From positions 4,096,001 through 4,160,000 of the forward strand of contig NZ_CP107030.1 of assembly GCF_027474825.1 (NCBI RefSeq): DNA of 64,000 bases, written 5' to 3'. Under the pieces are notes generated by a model that did not search any database, was not told the DNA's origin, and saw nothing but the letters and a program-made list of their open reading frames with translations. Each line of letters begins with the position of its first letter. Position 1 is the first letter of the stretch. Below are positions 19,468 to 29,997 of the stretch, piece after piece. Source of the DNA: Maribacter halichondriae (GTDB lineage: Bacteria > Bacteroidota > Bacteroidia > Flavobacteriales > Flavobacteriaceae). Made by a program: the position numbers and the translations under genes.

Positions 19468-20958
19468 ATGAGGAATTTATACATGGTCTCGATCCTATCG
19501 TTTTTGACAACTGTTATGTCAATAGCACAAAACCCCGAAGAATTGTCTTTGTTCAGTATTTCACAATTGACCTATGAAGGTGCTTTTCGTTTGGAGGCCA
19601 GTGAGTTTGGTGTATCCGATTTGAATTACTCGGAAGGGCCTATAGCCTATAATTCCAAAAACCATTCGTTGTTCATTGTAGGGCATGCCCATCAACAAGC
19701 AATAGCTGAATTCGGCATTCCCGAATTGGTAAAAAGCGAGGTATTGGCCGATTTGAATATGGTGGATAGTCCTTTACAACCTTTCGTTCAAGTTTTGGAC
19801 GGTACGCCGGATGGCAATCCTGAAGGTATCGACCGAATTGGCGGGTTGTATGTCGTCAACAATGGTGGGCGACAGCAATTATTGGTAAACGGATACGAAT
19901 ATTATGATGCCCCGGGAGATAATTCATTGACTACTTTGGTCATTAACGACGCAAACAACTTGGAGACTTCTTCTTTAAAAGGATACATGAATTTTCAAGG
20001 AGGAGCAGGGCATACTTCTGGATGGATTTCTCCAATACCTACTATTTGGCAACAAGTTTTGGAAGGTTCACATATTACCGGGCAGTCCAGCGGAATCCCT
20101 ATTATTTCCCGTACCAGCGTCGGGCCTTCCGCTTTTTCCTTTCAGATGGAAGAGGCACTAGCCGCAACTAATGAAATTGCTACAAAGATATTGATGGATT
20201 TTTCGTTGGCAGAACCCCTAAACGAAGACCTGGCGAACGAAACGGGGACCAATGATATATGGACGCATCTTTCACGTGCAACATATGGATTTATAGTACC
20301 CGGAACTAGAACCTATATGACGCTAGGCAATAGTGGCGGTCATATCAGTGGCGTTTGCTACAAGTGTAGCCAAGATGACGGAAACCTTTGTGGGGGATAT
20401 TGTCCGCCACAAGCTTCCGATGAATATCAGCATTATTGGCTTTGGGACATGCAAGATTTATTGAAAGTCAAAAACGGAACATTGGCATCCCACGAGGTTT
20501 TGCCCTATGATTATGGTATCTTTAACACTCCATTTCAAGCCAGTGGTATGCGGGCGGTAGGGGGTGGTAGTTTCGACTCCACAACGGGCAATCTATACCT
20601 GACGGTTCAAAAAGGAGATACGGAACAAGGAACGTATGCGAGACCTCCTGTTGTGGTGGTGTATAATGTCAATGGACCGATTTCAAACACGCCTGAAACC
20701 GTTAACGTTCCGATTGACGAGACTACAAATATTCGTATTTATCCGAACCCCACTTCCGATAAAATTACGGTCAGCGGTCTGATTTCTGAATCTAAAATTT
20801 TGCTGACAGACGTGCGGCACAAAGTACTAAAAAACATAACTACGACGGAATCTACCGCAGAAGTTGATTTGACCCCTTTCTCCGTAGGACTCTATTTTAT
20901 TTCTATCCAAAACAAGGAAACGGGCACTTTGCACACTGAAAAAATAGTAAAGCGCTAA
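19468..20958 (+). CDS. Secreted beta-propeller-like protein with type IX secretion sorting tail
   Basis: 496 residues with a signal peptide (MVSILSFLTTVMSIAQ) and a C-terminal T9SS type A sorting domain: NIRIYPNPTSDKITVSG, ILLTDVRHKVLKN, VDLTPFSVGLYFISIQ, then a TEKIVKR end. The central 400 residues resemble a propeller-like extracellular fold (GGRQQLLVNGYEYYD, GNSGGHISGVCYKCS) with a cysteine cluster around residues 295-312. I do not recognise a specific enzyme. The protein should cross the outer membrane through the type IX system. Confidence 0.8.
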   Translation: MRNLYMVSILSFLTTVMSIAQNPEELSLFSISQLTYEGAFRLEASEFGVSDLNYSEGPIAYNSKNHSLFIVGHAHQQAIAEFGIPELVKSEVLADLNMVDSPLQPFVQVLDGTPDGNPEGIDRIGGLYVVNNGGRQQLLVNGYEYYDAPGDNSLTTLVINDANNLETSSLKGYMNFQGGAGHTSGWISPIPTIWQQVLEGSHITGQSSGIPIISRTSVGPSAFSFQMEEALAATNEIATKILMDFSLAEPLNEDLANETGTNDIWTHLSRATYGFIVPGTRTYMTLGNSGGHISGVCYKCSQDDGNLCGGYCPPQASDEYQHYWLWDMQDLLKVKNGTLASHEVLPYDYGIFNTPFQASGMRAVGGGSFDSTTGNLYLTVQKGDTEQGTYARPPVVVVYNVNGPISNTPETVNVPIDETTNIRIYPNPTSDKITVSGLISESKILLTDVRHKVLKNITTTESTAEVDLTPFSVGLYFISIQNKETGTLHTEKIVKR

Positions 20959-21121
20959 AGGGGCAATCCTAAGAATATTTCTGGAAAGCTTGCAGGCTCT
21001 TCTATTCCTTAGAGGCCGGTTCCCAATAGCCCTGGTTGTTTATAGCTAAAACTGTCTGTCCGTTTCCTTTAATGAAGTGATTTAAATCTTTTATCTTCAT
21101 TGGCAGATAAAATCGTAAGAC

Positions 21122-21853
21122 ATGATAGCTAGCAAAAATTCCATTGTACTTTGTGTGTGCGTGCTATTCATTGTATTGCCCTTCTTTGGATGTAGAGGGC
21201 AAAATACTGCAGTTAATAACGACTATATCTTTAAGAACGGCGACCCCAATGGTATTGGAAAGTGGTATATGGGTCGTGAAATTTCGCACGTTATGGGTTT
21301 TCAAGGCATAGGTTGGTTAGAACGTCCTGAGCGTGAGAAAGAAGAAAACACTTCCAAACTATTGCTTAATATGAATATTGACATCAATGATACCATTGCC
21401 GATATCGGAGCGGGGTCAGGCTATCATGTGTTTAAGATGGCACCTATGGCAGGGAAGGGCCATATTTATGCAGTCGATATTCAAGATGAAATGCTCGAAG
21501 CTATCCAAACGAGTAAGAAAAAGGAGAAAGTCCAAAATATTACCACCATCAAGGGAAGTTCAAAAAGCATAAACTTGCCTGAAGCTTCCATTGATAAAAT
21601 ACTTATGGTCGATGTATACCATGAACTTGAGTATCCAATTGAAATGATGACCGCCATAAAAAAGGCATTACGACCCGATGGAAAATTCTTTCTGATTGAA
21701 TACAGAGGTGAAGATGGCAATGTACCCATCAAAGAATTACACAAAATGACCGAATCGCAAGCCGTAAGAGAAATGCAAGCTGCAGGTATGAGATTAGAAG
21801 AGAATATTGATAACCTACCTTGGCAGCACTGTATGGTATTTATTAAGGAATAA
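21122..21853 (+). CDS. Envelope-anchored class I SAM-dependent methyltransferase
   Basis: 243 residues. The N-terminus is a lipoprotein-type signal (LFIVLPFFGCRGQN). The Rossmann fold follows, with the SAM-binding motif ADIGAGSGYHVFKMA, acidic strand 2 YAVDIQDEMLEA and motif IV DKILMVDVYHE. The last strand carries FFLIEYRGED. The substrate is unknown. An exported methyltransferase is unusual, but this type recurs in Bacteroidetes, often tied to metal or ubiquinone-like annotations that cannot be confirmed here. Confidence 0.8.
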   Translation: MIASKNSIVLCVCVLFIVLPFFGCRGQNTAVNNDYIFKNGDPNGIGKWYMGREISHVMGFQGIGWLERPEREKEENTSKLLLNMNIDINDTIADIGAGSGYHVFKMAPMAGKGHIYAVDIQDEMLEAIQTSKKKEKVQNITTIKGSSKSINLPEASIDKILMVDVYHELEYPIEMMTAIKKALRPDGKFFLIEYRGEDGNVPIKELHKMTESQAVREMQAAGMRLEENIDNLPWQHCMVFIKE

Positions 21854-22020
21854 ATACAATTAATGGTCTTTTTGCTTAATCAAATAGATTGCTAAGGTTT
21901 CATATTTAGGGGTAAGCCATTATTTTGGTTGAAGCAGCACTTGATTGGGGCTAAAAACATAAGATTTCGTTAAGAAGAATTATTTTTGTTTACTATTTTC
22001 TATATTTAGTTAAACACAAT

Positions 22021-22558
22021 ATGAAAGAGTTAATTCTAATAGTGCTTATGGCAATACTTTATCTAGACACTTCTCCTATAATATTCAACGGTACGACCAT
22101 GAATACGTTAACCAATTGGTATGTCTTGGATGATGGGGTGATGGGAGGCCTTTCTAACGGTTCAATGGTTTTAAATGAAGCAGGAAACATTCGTTATACA
22201 GGTACGGTACGGCTGGAAAACAATGGTGGATTTTCCTCTATTCGTCATAGGTTTAAGAAAAAAGCGGTCTCTAAGTATACCTATGTAGTCCTTAAAATTA
22301 AAGGAGACGGAAAAACTTATCAATTCCGAATTAAAAGTGATGTTTCCCAGCGTTTTTCTTATATAAATACTTTAGATACTTCTGGTTCTTGGGAGACTGT
22401 AAAACTTCGACTTGACTGCTTTTATCCAAGTTTTCGGGGGAAATACCTTGGACAAACCCAACTACCCGGGCCAGACTATGGAAGAGATTGCCATTTTAAT
22501 TGGAAATAAGCAAAAAGAAAGTTTCTCCTTAGAAATTGAAAAAATTTATTTGGAGTAG
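22021..22558 (+). CDS. CIA30-family (complex I intermediate-associated protein 30) protein, frameshifted
   Basis: The first 140 codons give the CIA30 core: WYVLDDGVMGGLSNG, NNGGFSSIRHRF, LKIKGDGKTYQFRIK. The stated frame ends at 22509 in an unrelated tail. Removing one G from the G5 run at 22436-22440 restores FRGNTLDKPNYPGQ and then EEIAILIGNKQKESFSLEI, ending at 22556-22558, exactly the family's C-terminus. Bacterial members are carbohydrate-binding-fold proteins of unclear role. A perfect TAnnTTTG element (21981-21988) lies upstream without an obvious partner box. Confidence 0.8.
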
Positions 22559-22587
22559 TAAAAGAAGTAATCTTATAATTGAAAAAT

Positions 22588-22956
22588 ATGAATTATTCAC
22601 TGATTGTATTACAATGCATTGTTGCCATAAGCATTCTTAACGTGTGGTTGATACAGAATAAAAAAGCGACCCAATGGCGAGGAGGGGACGCCAAGACCAT
22701 TGTTGAAGAATTTAAAGTGTGCGGACTGCCAGTATGGCTATGTTATGTAGTCGGTACGCTCAAGGTAATTTTGGCTATAGGACTTATTTTGGCTATTTGG
22801 TATCCCGGCCTAAGACAAATATCGGCCTTGGGTCTGGCTGTACTTCTGTTAGGTTCCATCGTCATGCATTTGAAAATTAACGATTCTTTGAAAAAATCGT
22901 TTCCGGCTTTTTTGTTTTTGTCCATGTGTCTATATATAGCCTTTCCTTTGTATTGA
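22588..22956 (+). CDS. DoxX-like four-helix membrane protein
   Basis: About 122 residues from the ATG at 22588, with four hydrophobic segments (YSLIVLQCIVAISILNVWL, VCGLPVWLCYVV, ILAIGLILAIW, FLFLSMCLYIAF). The pattern VGTLKVILAIGLIL followed by ALGLAVLLLGSIVMHLKI is that of DoxX/DoxX_2 proteins. The family includes membrane components linked to respiration or redox chemistry; no specific role can be given. It converges on another DoxX-like gene with 8 bases between stops. Confidence 0.75.
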   Translation: MNYSLIVLQCIVAISILNVWLIQNKKATQWRGGDAKTIVEEFKVCGLPVWLCYVVGTLKVILAIGLILAIWYPGLRQISALGLAVLLLGSIVMHLKINDSLKKSFPAFLFLSMCLYIAFPLY

Positions 22957-22964
22957 ACCTGACC

Positions 22965-23324
22965 CTAAAGGAACAACATCAACTCATAAAAAAGGAAGGC
23001 ATTCAATATAGCATAGAATAGGGAAGGAGCGGACTGGAAAAAAGTATCCTTAATCTTGATGCGTACCAGAAAGCCCAATACCATTAAAAATGATAAGCCA
23101 GCTGCAGCAAACGCTTGCAAATAGGGCTGGTAGATATAACCTAGGACCAATCCTATAGCCCCCAGCAACTGTAATAAGCCTACGATCTTACGAAAAGACG
23201 AGAGGCCATATCTTTTAAATTCCGACTTCATTTCTTTTGTTACAAAACAAGCTCCACCAAAAAAGAAAAAGGAGAGTGCGGAAAAAAAGTGAGATAGGTC
23301 AAAATTTCCATATACGTCTTCCAT
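22965..23324 (-). CDS. DoxX-like membrane protein
   Basis: 119 residues with four hydrophobic helices. The segment FRKIVGLLQLLGAIGLVLGY followed by FAAAGLSFLMVLGFLVRIKI is the DoxX_2 signature. It faces a second DoxX-like gene tail to tail, so the two are not co-transcribed despite belonging to the same family. Its divergent partner is the fasciclin lipoprotein gene. Confidence 0.75.
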   Translation of the reverse strand: MEDVYGNFDLSHFFSALSFFFFGGACFVTKEMKSEFKRYGLSSFRKIVGLLQLLGAIGLVLGYIYQPYLQAFAAAGLSFLMVLGFLVRIKIKDTFFQSAPSLFYAILNAFLFYELMLFL

Positions 23325-23521
23325 TTCGAATCGATTACCCGAATTTTTCCTAGGCTCAAGTTTTCTTAAAGGCCTCTTTAAGATTCAATTTATTCTTTTA
23401 GAGTACAAATTACGGAGCTTGGACAAACAAATTCTTTATTTTTGTTTAATGTTATGTTAAATAAATTAAACAAAATTTTATATCGAGTATCTTTATGGCT
23501 AATTAAAAACTTAAAGAACAA

Positions 23522-24103
23522 ATGAAAATTTTCAGAGTGCTAAGTATTTTTGCAATTTCAGGTCTTTTATTATCATCCTGTGGTGAAAAGAAAAAAGAAA
23601 TGAAAGAAGAAGAGACCATAGAGGAAACTACAGAAGTTGCTGTAGTGGAAGAGGTAACTCCAAATATCGTAGAAGTCGCTGCGGGAAATAACAATTTTTC
23701 TACCCTGGTCGCTGCAGTGCAAGCAGCAGAATTGGTTGAAACTTTGAGCAGTAATGGCCCATTTACTGTATTTGCACCCACCAATGATGCCTTTGGCAAA
23801 TTGCCCGAAGGTACCGTGGAAAGCCTATTGTTACCCGAAAGTAAGGATGCTTTGACCGGTATTTTGACCTATCATGTGGTTTCTGGTAAATTTGAGGCGG
23901 CCGCTGTAATAGAAGCTATAAATGCTAATAACGGCAGTTTTACGGTGAAAACGGTACAAGGGAATGATATCGTTTTGAGCCTTGTAGATGGTAATGTTGT
24001 CCTGACGGATGCCAAAGGTGGAACAGCCACTGTAGTCATCGCAGACGTGGAGGCCTCTAACGGAGTGATTCATGCTTTGGATGCTTTGGTGATGCCAGAA
24101 TAA
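23522..24103 (+). CDS. Fasciclin (FAS1) domain lipoprotein
   Basis: 193 residues. A lipoprotein signal (SGLLLSSCGEKKKE) is followed by an acidic low-complexity linker and one FAS1 domain (about 55-193), with the H1 box (GPFTVFAPTNDAFGKLP), YHVVSGKF and the H2 region (ASNGVIHALDALVMP). FAS1 proteins mediate adhesion or ligand binding at the cell surface. A TATTTTTG element at 23437-23444 could be a promoter -7 box. The gene ends at a strong terminator. Confidence 0.92.
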   Translation: MKIFRVLSIFAISGLLLSSCGEKKKEMKEEETIEETTEVAVVEEVTPNIVEVAAGNNNFSTLVAAVQAAELVETLSSNGPFTVFAPTNDAFGKLPEGTVESLLLPESKDALTGILTYHVVSGKFEAAAVIEAINANNGSFTVKTVQGNDIVLSLVDGNVVLTDAKGGTATVVIADVEASNGVIHALDALVMPE

Positions 24104-24128
24104 TAAAAACAATGATTAGGAACAAAAG

Positions 24129-24158
24129 AGCCATTGCCACAATGCAATGGCTTTTTTG
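24129..24158 (+). terminator. Rho-independent terminator of the fasciclin gene
   Basis: AGCCATTGC (24129-24137) pairs perfectly with GCAATGGCT (24144-24152) around a six-base loop and runs into six T. It lies 26 bases after the stop codon. Confidence 0.85.
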
Positions 24159-24364
24159 TTTTAATGCTATATTAAATAGCTCAAGATAACCGCGATTTCA
24201 TAAAGAAGAATACCAGTAGAAGAATCTTAAGACAATCATGCCTAATTTTCTTTTAATGTATACCTTCTATTGTACTTTACTAAGATGTCTAAGACACGAT
24301 AGTATATAGAAAAATAAAAAATATTCTTGAAGATTTCATAATTTTTTGAAGAGTAAACCATTGC

Positions 24365-25893
24365 CTAATCGATATACTCGAATTTGAGTATTGTACCCGG
24401 GTTATTAAGATTAGTAAGGCCTTCGTTATTTGGGCCCGATGTAGGTCCTCCACCATCCGTGATGACATAGATGGCCTTACCATCACTGCTAACTGTTAAA
24501 CCCCTGTAACGATTGCCCACTGCAAATAGTTCTTGCATCGCCCCCGTCACGCTTTGTCCATCGGCAGTTAGCATTGTACGGAAGATTCGACCGGATTTGA
24601 GCCCCGTGGATAACAAGGAATTCCCCCATTCCGGTATCCCGTCATCGTCATAGACTTGTATACTGGATGGTGCAATCGTCGGGAAGCAGTAAAAACCATT
24701 TCCGCAATCGAAATTAAAATCATTGCCCACCGTACTTTCAAAAGTGCTGATCGGAGCCATAAAATCTGGATGGTCCCAAGAGTCTTCCGTGAACGTTGGG
24801 GCACCTTCTGGGCAGCTATCGGTCTCGTCATATTCGACCGATTGGCAGTTCTCCATGTCGGCCCATATACAATAGCTATAGGCCATGTTGTCTTTATATC
24901 CTGCTACATGAGGCCATCCATAATTTTTTCCCACTTCGATAATATTGATTTCGTCATCGGTTTTCGGGCCATGTTCGTTGGAATATAATATTCCGTCTTT
25001 GGAAAAATCAATCCTTGGGCATTGCGATGGCCATACGAATAAATATGACTCTTGACCCCATTGATGACCGGATTGTCATTAGGTATCGTTCCGTCGAGAT
25101 TTATACGCAGTATCTTACCGGGATAATTGGACCAATCTTGATTGTCGATTTCTGCTTGTATAGGAATAATTTGAGATAATACAGGTTGGCATTTATTGGT
25201 AAATTGGTTGGCACCCAAATCCCCTATGGTGTAATACAATGTATTGTCCGGGCCGAAAACCAAACGACCTGAATTGTGGTCCCCACTGGCGGGAAGGTCG
25301 GTCAAGATAGACGTTGTGTTGGACAGGTCAGCGTCGCAATTATCATCAATGGAGTAATCCATGCGTACAATCTTCTGCTTGTAGACCCCATCGTTATAGG
25401 TGTATGAGGCGTAAACATAATCATTGCCCTTGTCCTGTCCAATTTCTGGATGTAAGGCGATCCGCAATAGCCCTGTTTGAAATTCGAAGTGTGTTGCATC
25501 GTTCAATTCGATCAGCTCATCGCTATCTCCTGTCTTTGGGTTGATACGGACAATCTTATACGATTCGCGCTCCGATACCCAAAGATAACCTTCAGGACCG
25601 ATAGTGATTTCCCAAGGTGTAACAAGGGAATTGTTGGGTAAAAGCTGTGTCATTTTGAAGCCATCAATTATAATAGGTTCTATGACTGAAAAATCATCAG
25701 TGTCCGCGTCGATTTCGCAATTTGAAGTAGGGTCGTTGGTGGGTGGCATTTCTGTATCGGGTTCTTCGGGTATTTCCGAATCAGGCTTTGTTGGTGTTTC
25801 TGAGTCGGCAGGAGGTATTATTCCAGTACTTATATCGTCGTCTCCACAAGATAAAATGGTCAATATCAGAAATAGGAAAACTATTTTTTTCAT
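24365..25893 (-). CDS. PQQ-dependent sugar dehydrogenase-like lipoprotein, frameshifted
   Basis: A lipoprotein signal (FLFLILTILSCGDDD) and a Pro/Glu/Asp-rich linker (ETPTKPDSEIPEEPDTEMPP) are followed by a GDH_B-type propeller: TPWEITIGPEGYLWVSER, LRIALHPE, ASGDHNSGRLVFGPD, GKILRINLDGTIP, SYGHRNAQGLIF. The frame breaks at the A5 run 25013-25017 (T5 in sense). One more base gives SKDGILYSNEHGPKTDDE, the expected motif, and joins a frame running from GKNYGWPHVAGY to the stop at 24365. Family members oxidise aldoses in the periplasm with PQQ. Confidence 0.85.
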
Positions 25894-26157
25894 GGAAAAT
25901 ACATTTCGATATTTGATGGTGTATGATGAATTAATTCTTAAAGTTAAAAGAATCTATCATAAAACTATAGCATTCAAGGACTAAGTCATGGAAGTGAGGT
26001 TGAAAATCAACAATTTGCATGGGTATGGTATAAGTTGGAGATTGACTGGACAAAGAACGATCCCTATAGTTAAGAGCATATTCCACAGGATTATTATCCG
26101 TATTGGGATAACAGTGTATTTATCGTAAATTCATACAATCATTAATCCCGTATTGAA

Positions 26158-27545
26158 ATGAAAAAGCTTCGGATTATTTATTTCCTAATGATTGCCATGC
26201 TCATGGCCTGCAATTCAAGTACAAAACAAGAAAAAGACAAGGAAGAGTCCCTTGCTGAAACCAATATTCCCAAAGTTGTTACGGCAGATATAGAGGCGGG
26301 TATTAAAGCCAATATTGACAAAAGAGTAGCCGAAGGCGATGGGTATTTTTATATGGAAGATGCCGAGGGACAAGAACTCCGCCTACAATTGGTTCGCGTA
26401 CATACCGAATATCTTTCTAATTTAGGGCCTCGACGGCATTTTGCCTGTGTCGATCTCGCCGATATTAGCGGTGATGTCTACGATGTAGATTTTTTTCTAG
26501 AAGGAGATCCGGGTAACATGTCGGTTACCGAAACTACCTTACACAAACTAAATGGCAAACCTTTTTATACATGGAAACGACGCAAGGATAAGACTTGGTA
26601 CCGAGTACCAATGCAAAATGCCTCAAATGATTTGTTGGGAGTGATCGAAGGAGTTGATAAATTCGAATTTCATTATGAGGTTACGTTACCGGAAATGACG
26701 GAAGGGGCACAACTATGGATTCCGTTCCGCAGAGCGATCGTTTTCAAACCGTTGAATTAACATCCTTGACGGCTCCTGCGGAACATCAAATGCTCGATGA
26801 AAAGGCAAATGGCAATACTATTTTGTATATGCAACTCACTCCCGAACATAGCGGGAAGAAAATTGAACTTGTTTATGATGTTGAGCGACACGAGAAAAAT
26901 CCTTATGAGGAAGATTCTTCCCCTTCAAAGTACCTTAATGCCAGTGCCTTGATGCCCGTGGGCGATCGGTTTCAAATACTCGCGGATTCCATTATTGGTG
27001 CAAAACGCAATGACGGTACCATTATGCAGGCAAGGGCCTTATATGATTATGTGACTGAAAATGTGCGTTACATCAAGGCAGGAAAATATGGTACAGGAGA
27101 TGCGGTGTACGCGTGCGATGCGAAAAGCGGCAATTGCACGGAGTTCCATTCCCTATTTATTTCATTGGCCCGGTCGGCCGGTATTCCATCACGGTTTGCG
27201 GTAGGAGCTTCCATTCCGTCAGATCGGGACGAAGGCGGTATTGACGGTTATCACTGTTGGGCGGAATTCTACGCAGAAGGAAAATGGTGGCCCGTAGACA
27301 TCAGTGAAGCCAACAAATACTCTGCACTTGCGACCTACTATTTTGGCCGCCATCCGGCAAATCGCATTGAATTCACTCGTGGGCGTGACCTGATAGTAGA
27401 ACCCGGACCGAAGTCCGGGCCTATTAATTTTCTGGCGTACCCTGTTATGGAAGAAGGAAATACAGCAGTATTCCCAAAGACGTTTTTCTCGTTCCAACGC
27501 AAGCGTACGGACGAAACTTCCGATACATTGGTAATGCTACCCTGA
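26158..27545 (+). CDS. Transglutaminase-like domain lipoprotein, frameshifted
   Basis: A lipoprotein signal (MIAMLMACNSSTK) is followed by an N-terminal domain of about 130 residues (NLGPRRHFACVDLADISG...NASNDLLG), a beta-rich domain and a transglutaminase-like cysteine peptidase core with Cys in SGNCTEFHSLFISLARSAG, His in GYHCWAEFY and Asp in WWPVDISEA. The frame slips at the CC near 26727. One extra C gives LWIPFPQSDRFQTVEL, the usual text of this family. It overlaps the convergent lipoprotein gene by 9 bases. A decayed copy of the N-terminal domain lies at 16780-17010. Confidence 0.85.
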
Positions 27546-27803
27546 TACGGAATCCTTGGCAGGATGCTCTTCACCTTCTGGGTGTTCTTCACCTTCGGGA
27601 TGTTCCTCGCCCTCAGGATGTTCACCTTCTGCAGCCGCATCTTCGGTCGGGTGTTCCTCACCTTCAGGATGTTCTTCCGCTTGCGATTCGGTGCTTTCCT
27701 CTTTTTTCTGTTCCCTGCAAGAGCTTACTGTTCCTGCGGCAACGAAACAGAGAAGTAGCATAATCAAAGTAAAATATTTGAGTTCTTTTAATCGGCTCAT
27801 CAT
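27537..27803 (-). CDS. Small lipoprotein with His/Glu-rich hexapeptide repeats
   Basis: 88 residues: lipoprotein signal (FVAAGTVSSCREQ), then a short acidic linker and imperfect tandem copies of EHPEGE (residues about 43-82), ending AKDSVSG. The repeat is encoded by an imperfect 18-base DNA repeat. The alternating His and Glu suggest weak divalent-metal binding or simply an extended surface spacer. I know no named family. Repeat number may vary between strains. It overlaps the end of the transglutaminase gene tail to tail. Confidence 0.65.
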   Translation of the reverse strand: MMSRLKELKYFTLIMLLLCFVAAGTVSSCREQKKEESTESQAEEHPEGEEHPTEDAAAEGEHPEGEEHPEGEEHPEGEEHPAKDSVSG

Positions 27804-28089
27804 ATAATTGTTTTAGGTGTTAAAAATCAAATGGATGCATGTGATTAGCACTTCAAGTAAATATAGTAAAATTTGACTGAAACAGGTTTATGTTGCCCAT
27901 GTTTATATCCGACACAGATAGCCGAAAGTCAATCGATACTTTAGCTCAACAGGGTTGCGATGCAAATACGTTTTAAGGCATATCCATTAGAAAATGATCC
28001 ATTCAAGGCTTGAAATCAACCCAAAAGTGGATCGGAGGGAAGTACCACCATTTGAATTCTTAGAAGTAACAACGCTTAGTAAAATCGGT

Positions 28090-29703
28090 TTATTGAAAAA
28101 CGTAATCTTTTATAGGTCTATTGAAAAATGGATAGTCAGATTTTGAGATAACATCATAACCCGTACTTTTTAATAAGTGGTCTTCTTGATTTTTGACGAC
28201 CATTTGTAGATATTCGTCAAAATCTGAAATTCCCTCATAATTGGCCAATTCTACTGAGCCTACCTTGAACTGATTATTCGCATATATGTCTTGTAGTATT
28301 GCTACTTCAGAAGGTAGTTGCGGAATTACGATTTCTGACGTGGACTTGCTGTCAAAGGTGAAATTCCACACATAAACAGGAGTTATATTATTAGCATAAT
28401 CCATAAGTTGAATTCTGCCTAAATCGTGATCTGTTCCGGTAATTTCCAATTGTATGGTTTTGCCCATTACAGCATAATCAATATCAATTTCAGGGATGGT
28501 ATAGGTCTCCAAAGGTGCTCCTAAGCGTTCTGTATAAAAATTTCCATACGTAAGACTATGCAAATAGTCATGCATGCTTGTATTTAACTCATATTGAAAT
28601 AAATCGGAAGGTGAATAGTATTGATTGCTGTTATAGATAAGATGGGCCCTATTAACATCGGCTCTTTTATCTTCGACACTTAAATAACCGTAGAGTTGAA
28701 GGTTGGCAGCTTCTCCTGATAAATTTTGAGAAGTATTGATTGTCAAGGTTTTAGATTCTATGCCATCCGAAATAAAATCAGCTTTATCTAAAACAAAATT
28801 ATCTTCCAATGGGGCATTCAAGAGAAGGTAGGAGTGATCTGTGTTAAAACCGTTGCTCCAATTCCCGTAAAGATAATATCCCGAGGATGGATTCACTGGT
28901 CCATCAATTCCTTCATTCAATGAAAAGTTGACTGTGCCCATGTCAACATCCATATAAATATTGAAAAGCGTATCAAAGAACTGATAACCACTTTTTGAAA
29001 TAAAATTATCGGTAGTTTCAAATCCGGTGATGGGGTAGGTCTTGTTAGTACCTTCAGTATATCGAATGGGAGTCCTCAGATTTAAAGTCTTCGGATTTTC
29101 CATTGTAAGATTCGCATAAGTCAATAATCCGGTGGCTGTGCCATTATCAGTAAGCGCGAACGTAAGCATAAATTCCTCATCCTTCGCAAAGTCAACTTCC
29201 GTTCGTAACGTGATGGTACGATCATCATTGTTGAACAGCTGGTCGGCAAGGAGACTTCCATCCATTTTTGATGCAAAAACAGCAGCATTTATTATTTACT
29301 GATTGATCATATTTTGAGGCAGGTTAATCGTAATCAGTTTTCGTTGTACCGAAAATTGGACTTCCTTTTCTGTTGATTTTCCGTCCATCTTGGTAAATAC
29401 GACCTTTAAGCTATGGGTTCCGGTGGCATAATCTAAGGGGTCAACGCTAAACGATATATTTGCTTGTTCCGTCGCCTGGTAAATTGATTGGCTATCGACA
29501 AACACTTCTACCGAACTTCCAGGAACGTCTTCTTTTGCAAAGCTAGCCGAGATATTAATTTTTTCATCCACAATCTGGTCGCTCATTAACGATATAGAAC
29601 TGATTTCAGTTACTATATCAGAACCCGTTTCATTCTTCGAACAAGAGGCTATGGAGAATATAACTATACAGAGTACCAAAAAACCACTTTTTTTTTGCTC
29701 CAT
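28090..29703 (-). pseudogene. Large lipoprotein of unknown function with an in-frame TAA stop
   Basis: Two segments in one frame: a lipoprotein (VIFSIASCSKNETGS) with an Ig-like region ending LPQNMINQ, then TAA at 29296-29298 (codon 136), then a continuation of about 400 codons (IINAAVFASKMDGSLLADQL to KDYVFQ). A single CAA-to-TAA change would explain the break. The long part is beta-rich (YYLYGNWSNGFN, IQLEITGTDHDLGRIQLMDY) with no family that I recognise. As it stands the second part lacks a secretion signal. Confidence 0.6.
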
Positions 29704-29954
29704 AATGCGGAATTTTAACGAATTAACAGATTTGTTGTATTAAAACGAAAACAGCAACTGTTTCGTATAATTATCTGCTCTTCTTCAACTAAGTTTTGGT
29801 TTGATAAGGTCTGCTGTACCCGCAGTCCCGAACTCGCTTAGGGAATACTTTGCGCGAAAGCCCTAGAAAGAAAAGGTCTTCAACCCGAAATATTTTTTGG
29901 AGTGGGTTGGGTCGTTGAAATATTGGACATTATTATTGCCATAGCTGCAAAAAC

Positions 29955-29980
29955 AAAGCCGACTTTTGGGAGTCGGCTTT
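29955..29980 (-). terminator. Terminator of the sigma factor gene
   Basis: AAAGCCGACT (29955-29964) and AGTCGGCTTT (29971-29980) form a perfect ten-base stem with a six-base loop. Read on the minus strand it is followed by GTTTTTG. It lies about 18 bases past the restored stop of the sigma factor gene. Confidence 0.85.
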
Positions 29981-29997
29981 ACTAATGAATATATTTT

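Noticed and set aside
27556..27807. Plus-strand ORF rich in Cys-Ser-Pro-Ser-Gly repeats
   Set aside because: It is the antisense shadow of the EHPEGE lipoprotein gene, with no own start signal.
29816..29870. tRNA-like stretch with CGCAGTCCCGAACTCGC
   Set aside because: No cloverleaf pairing or CCA-adjacent acceptor stem could be built.
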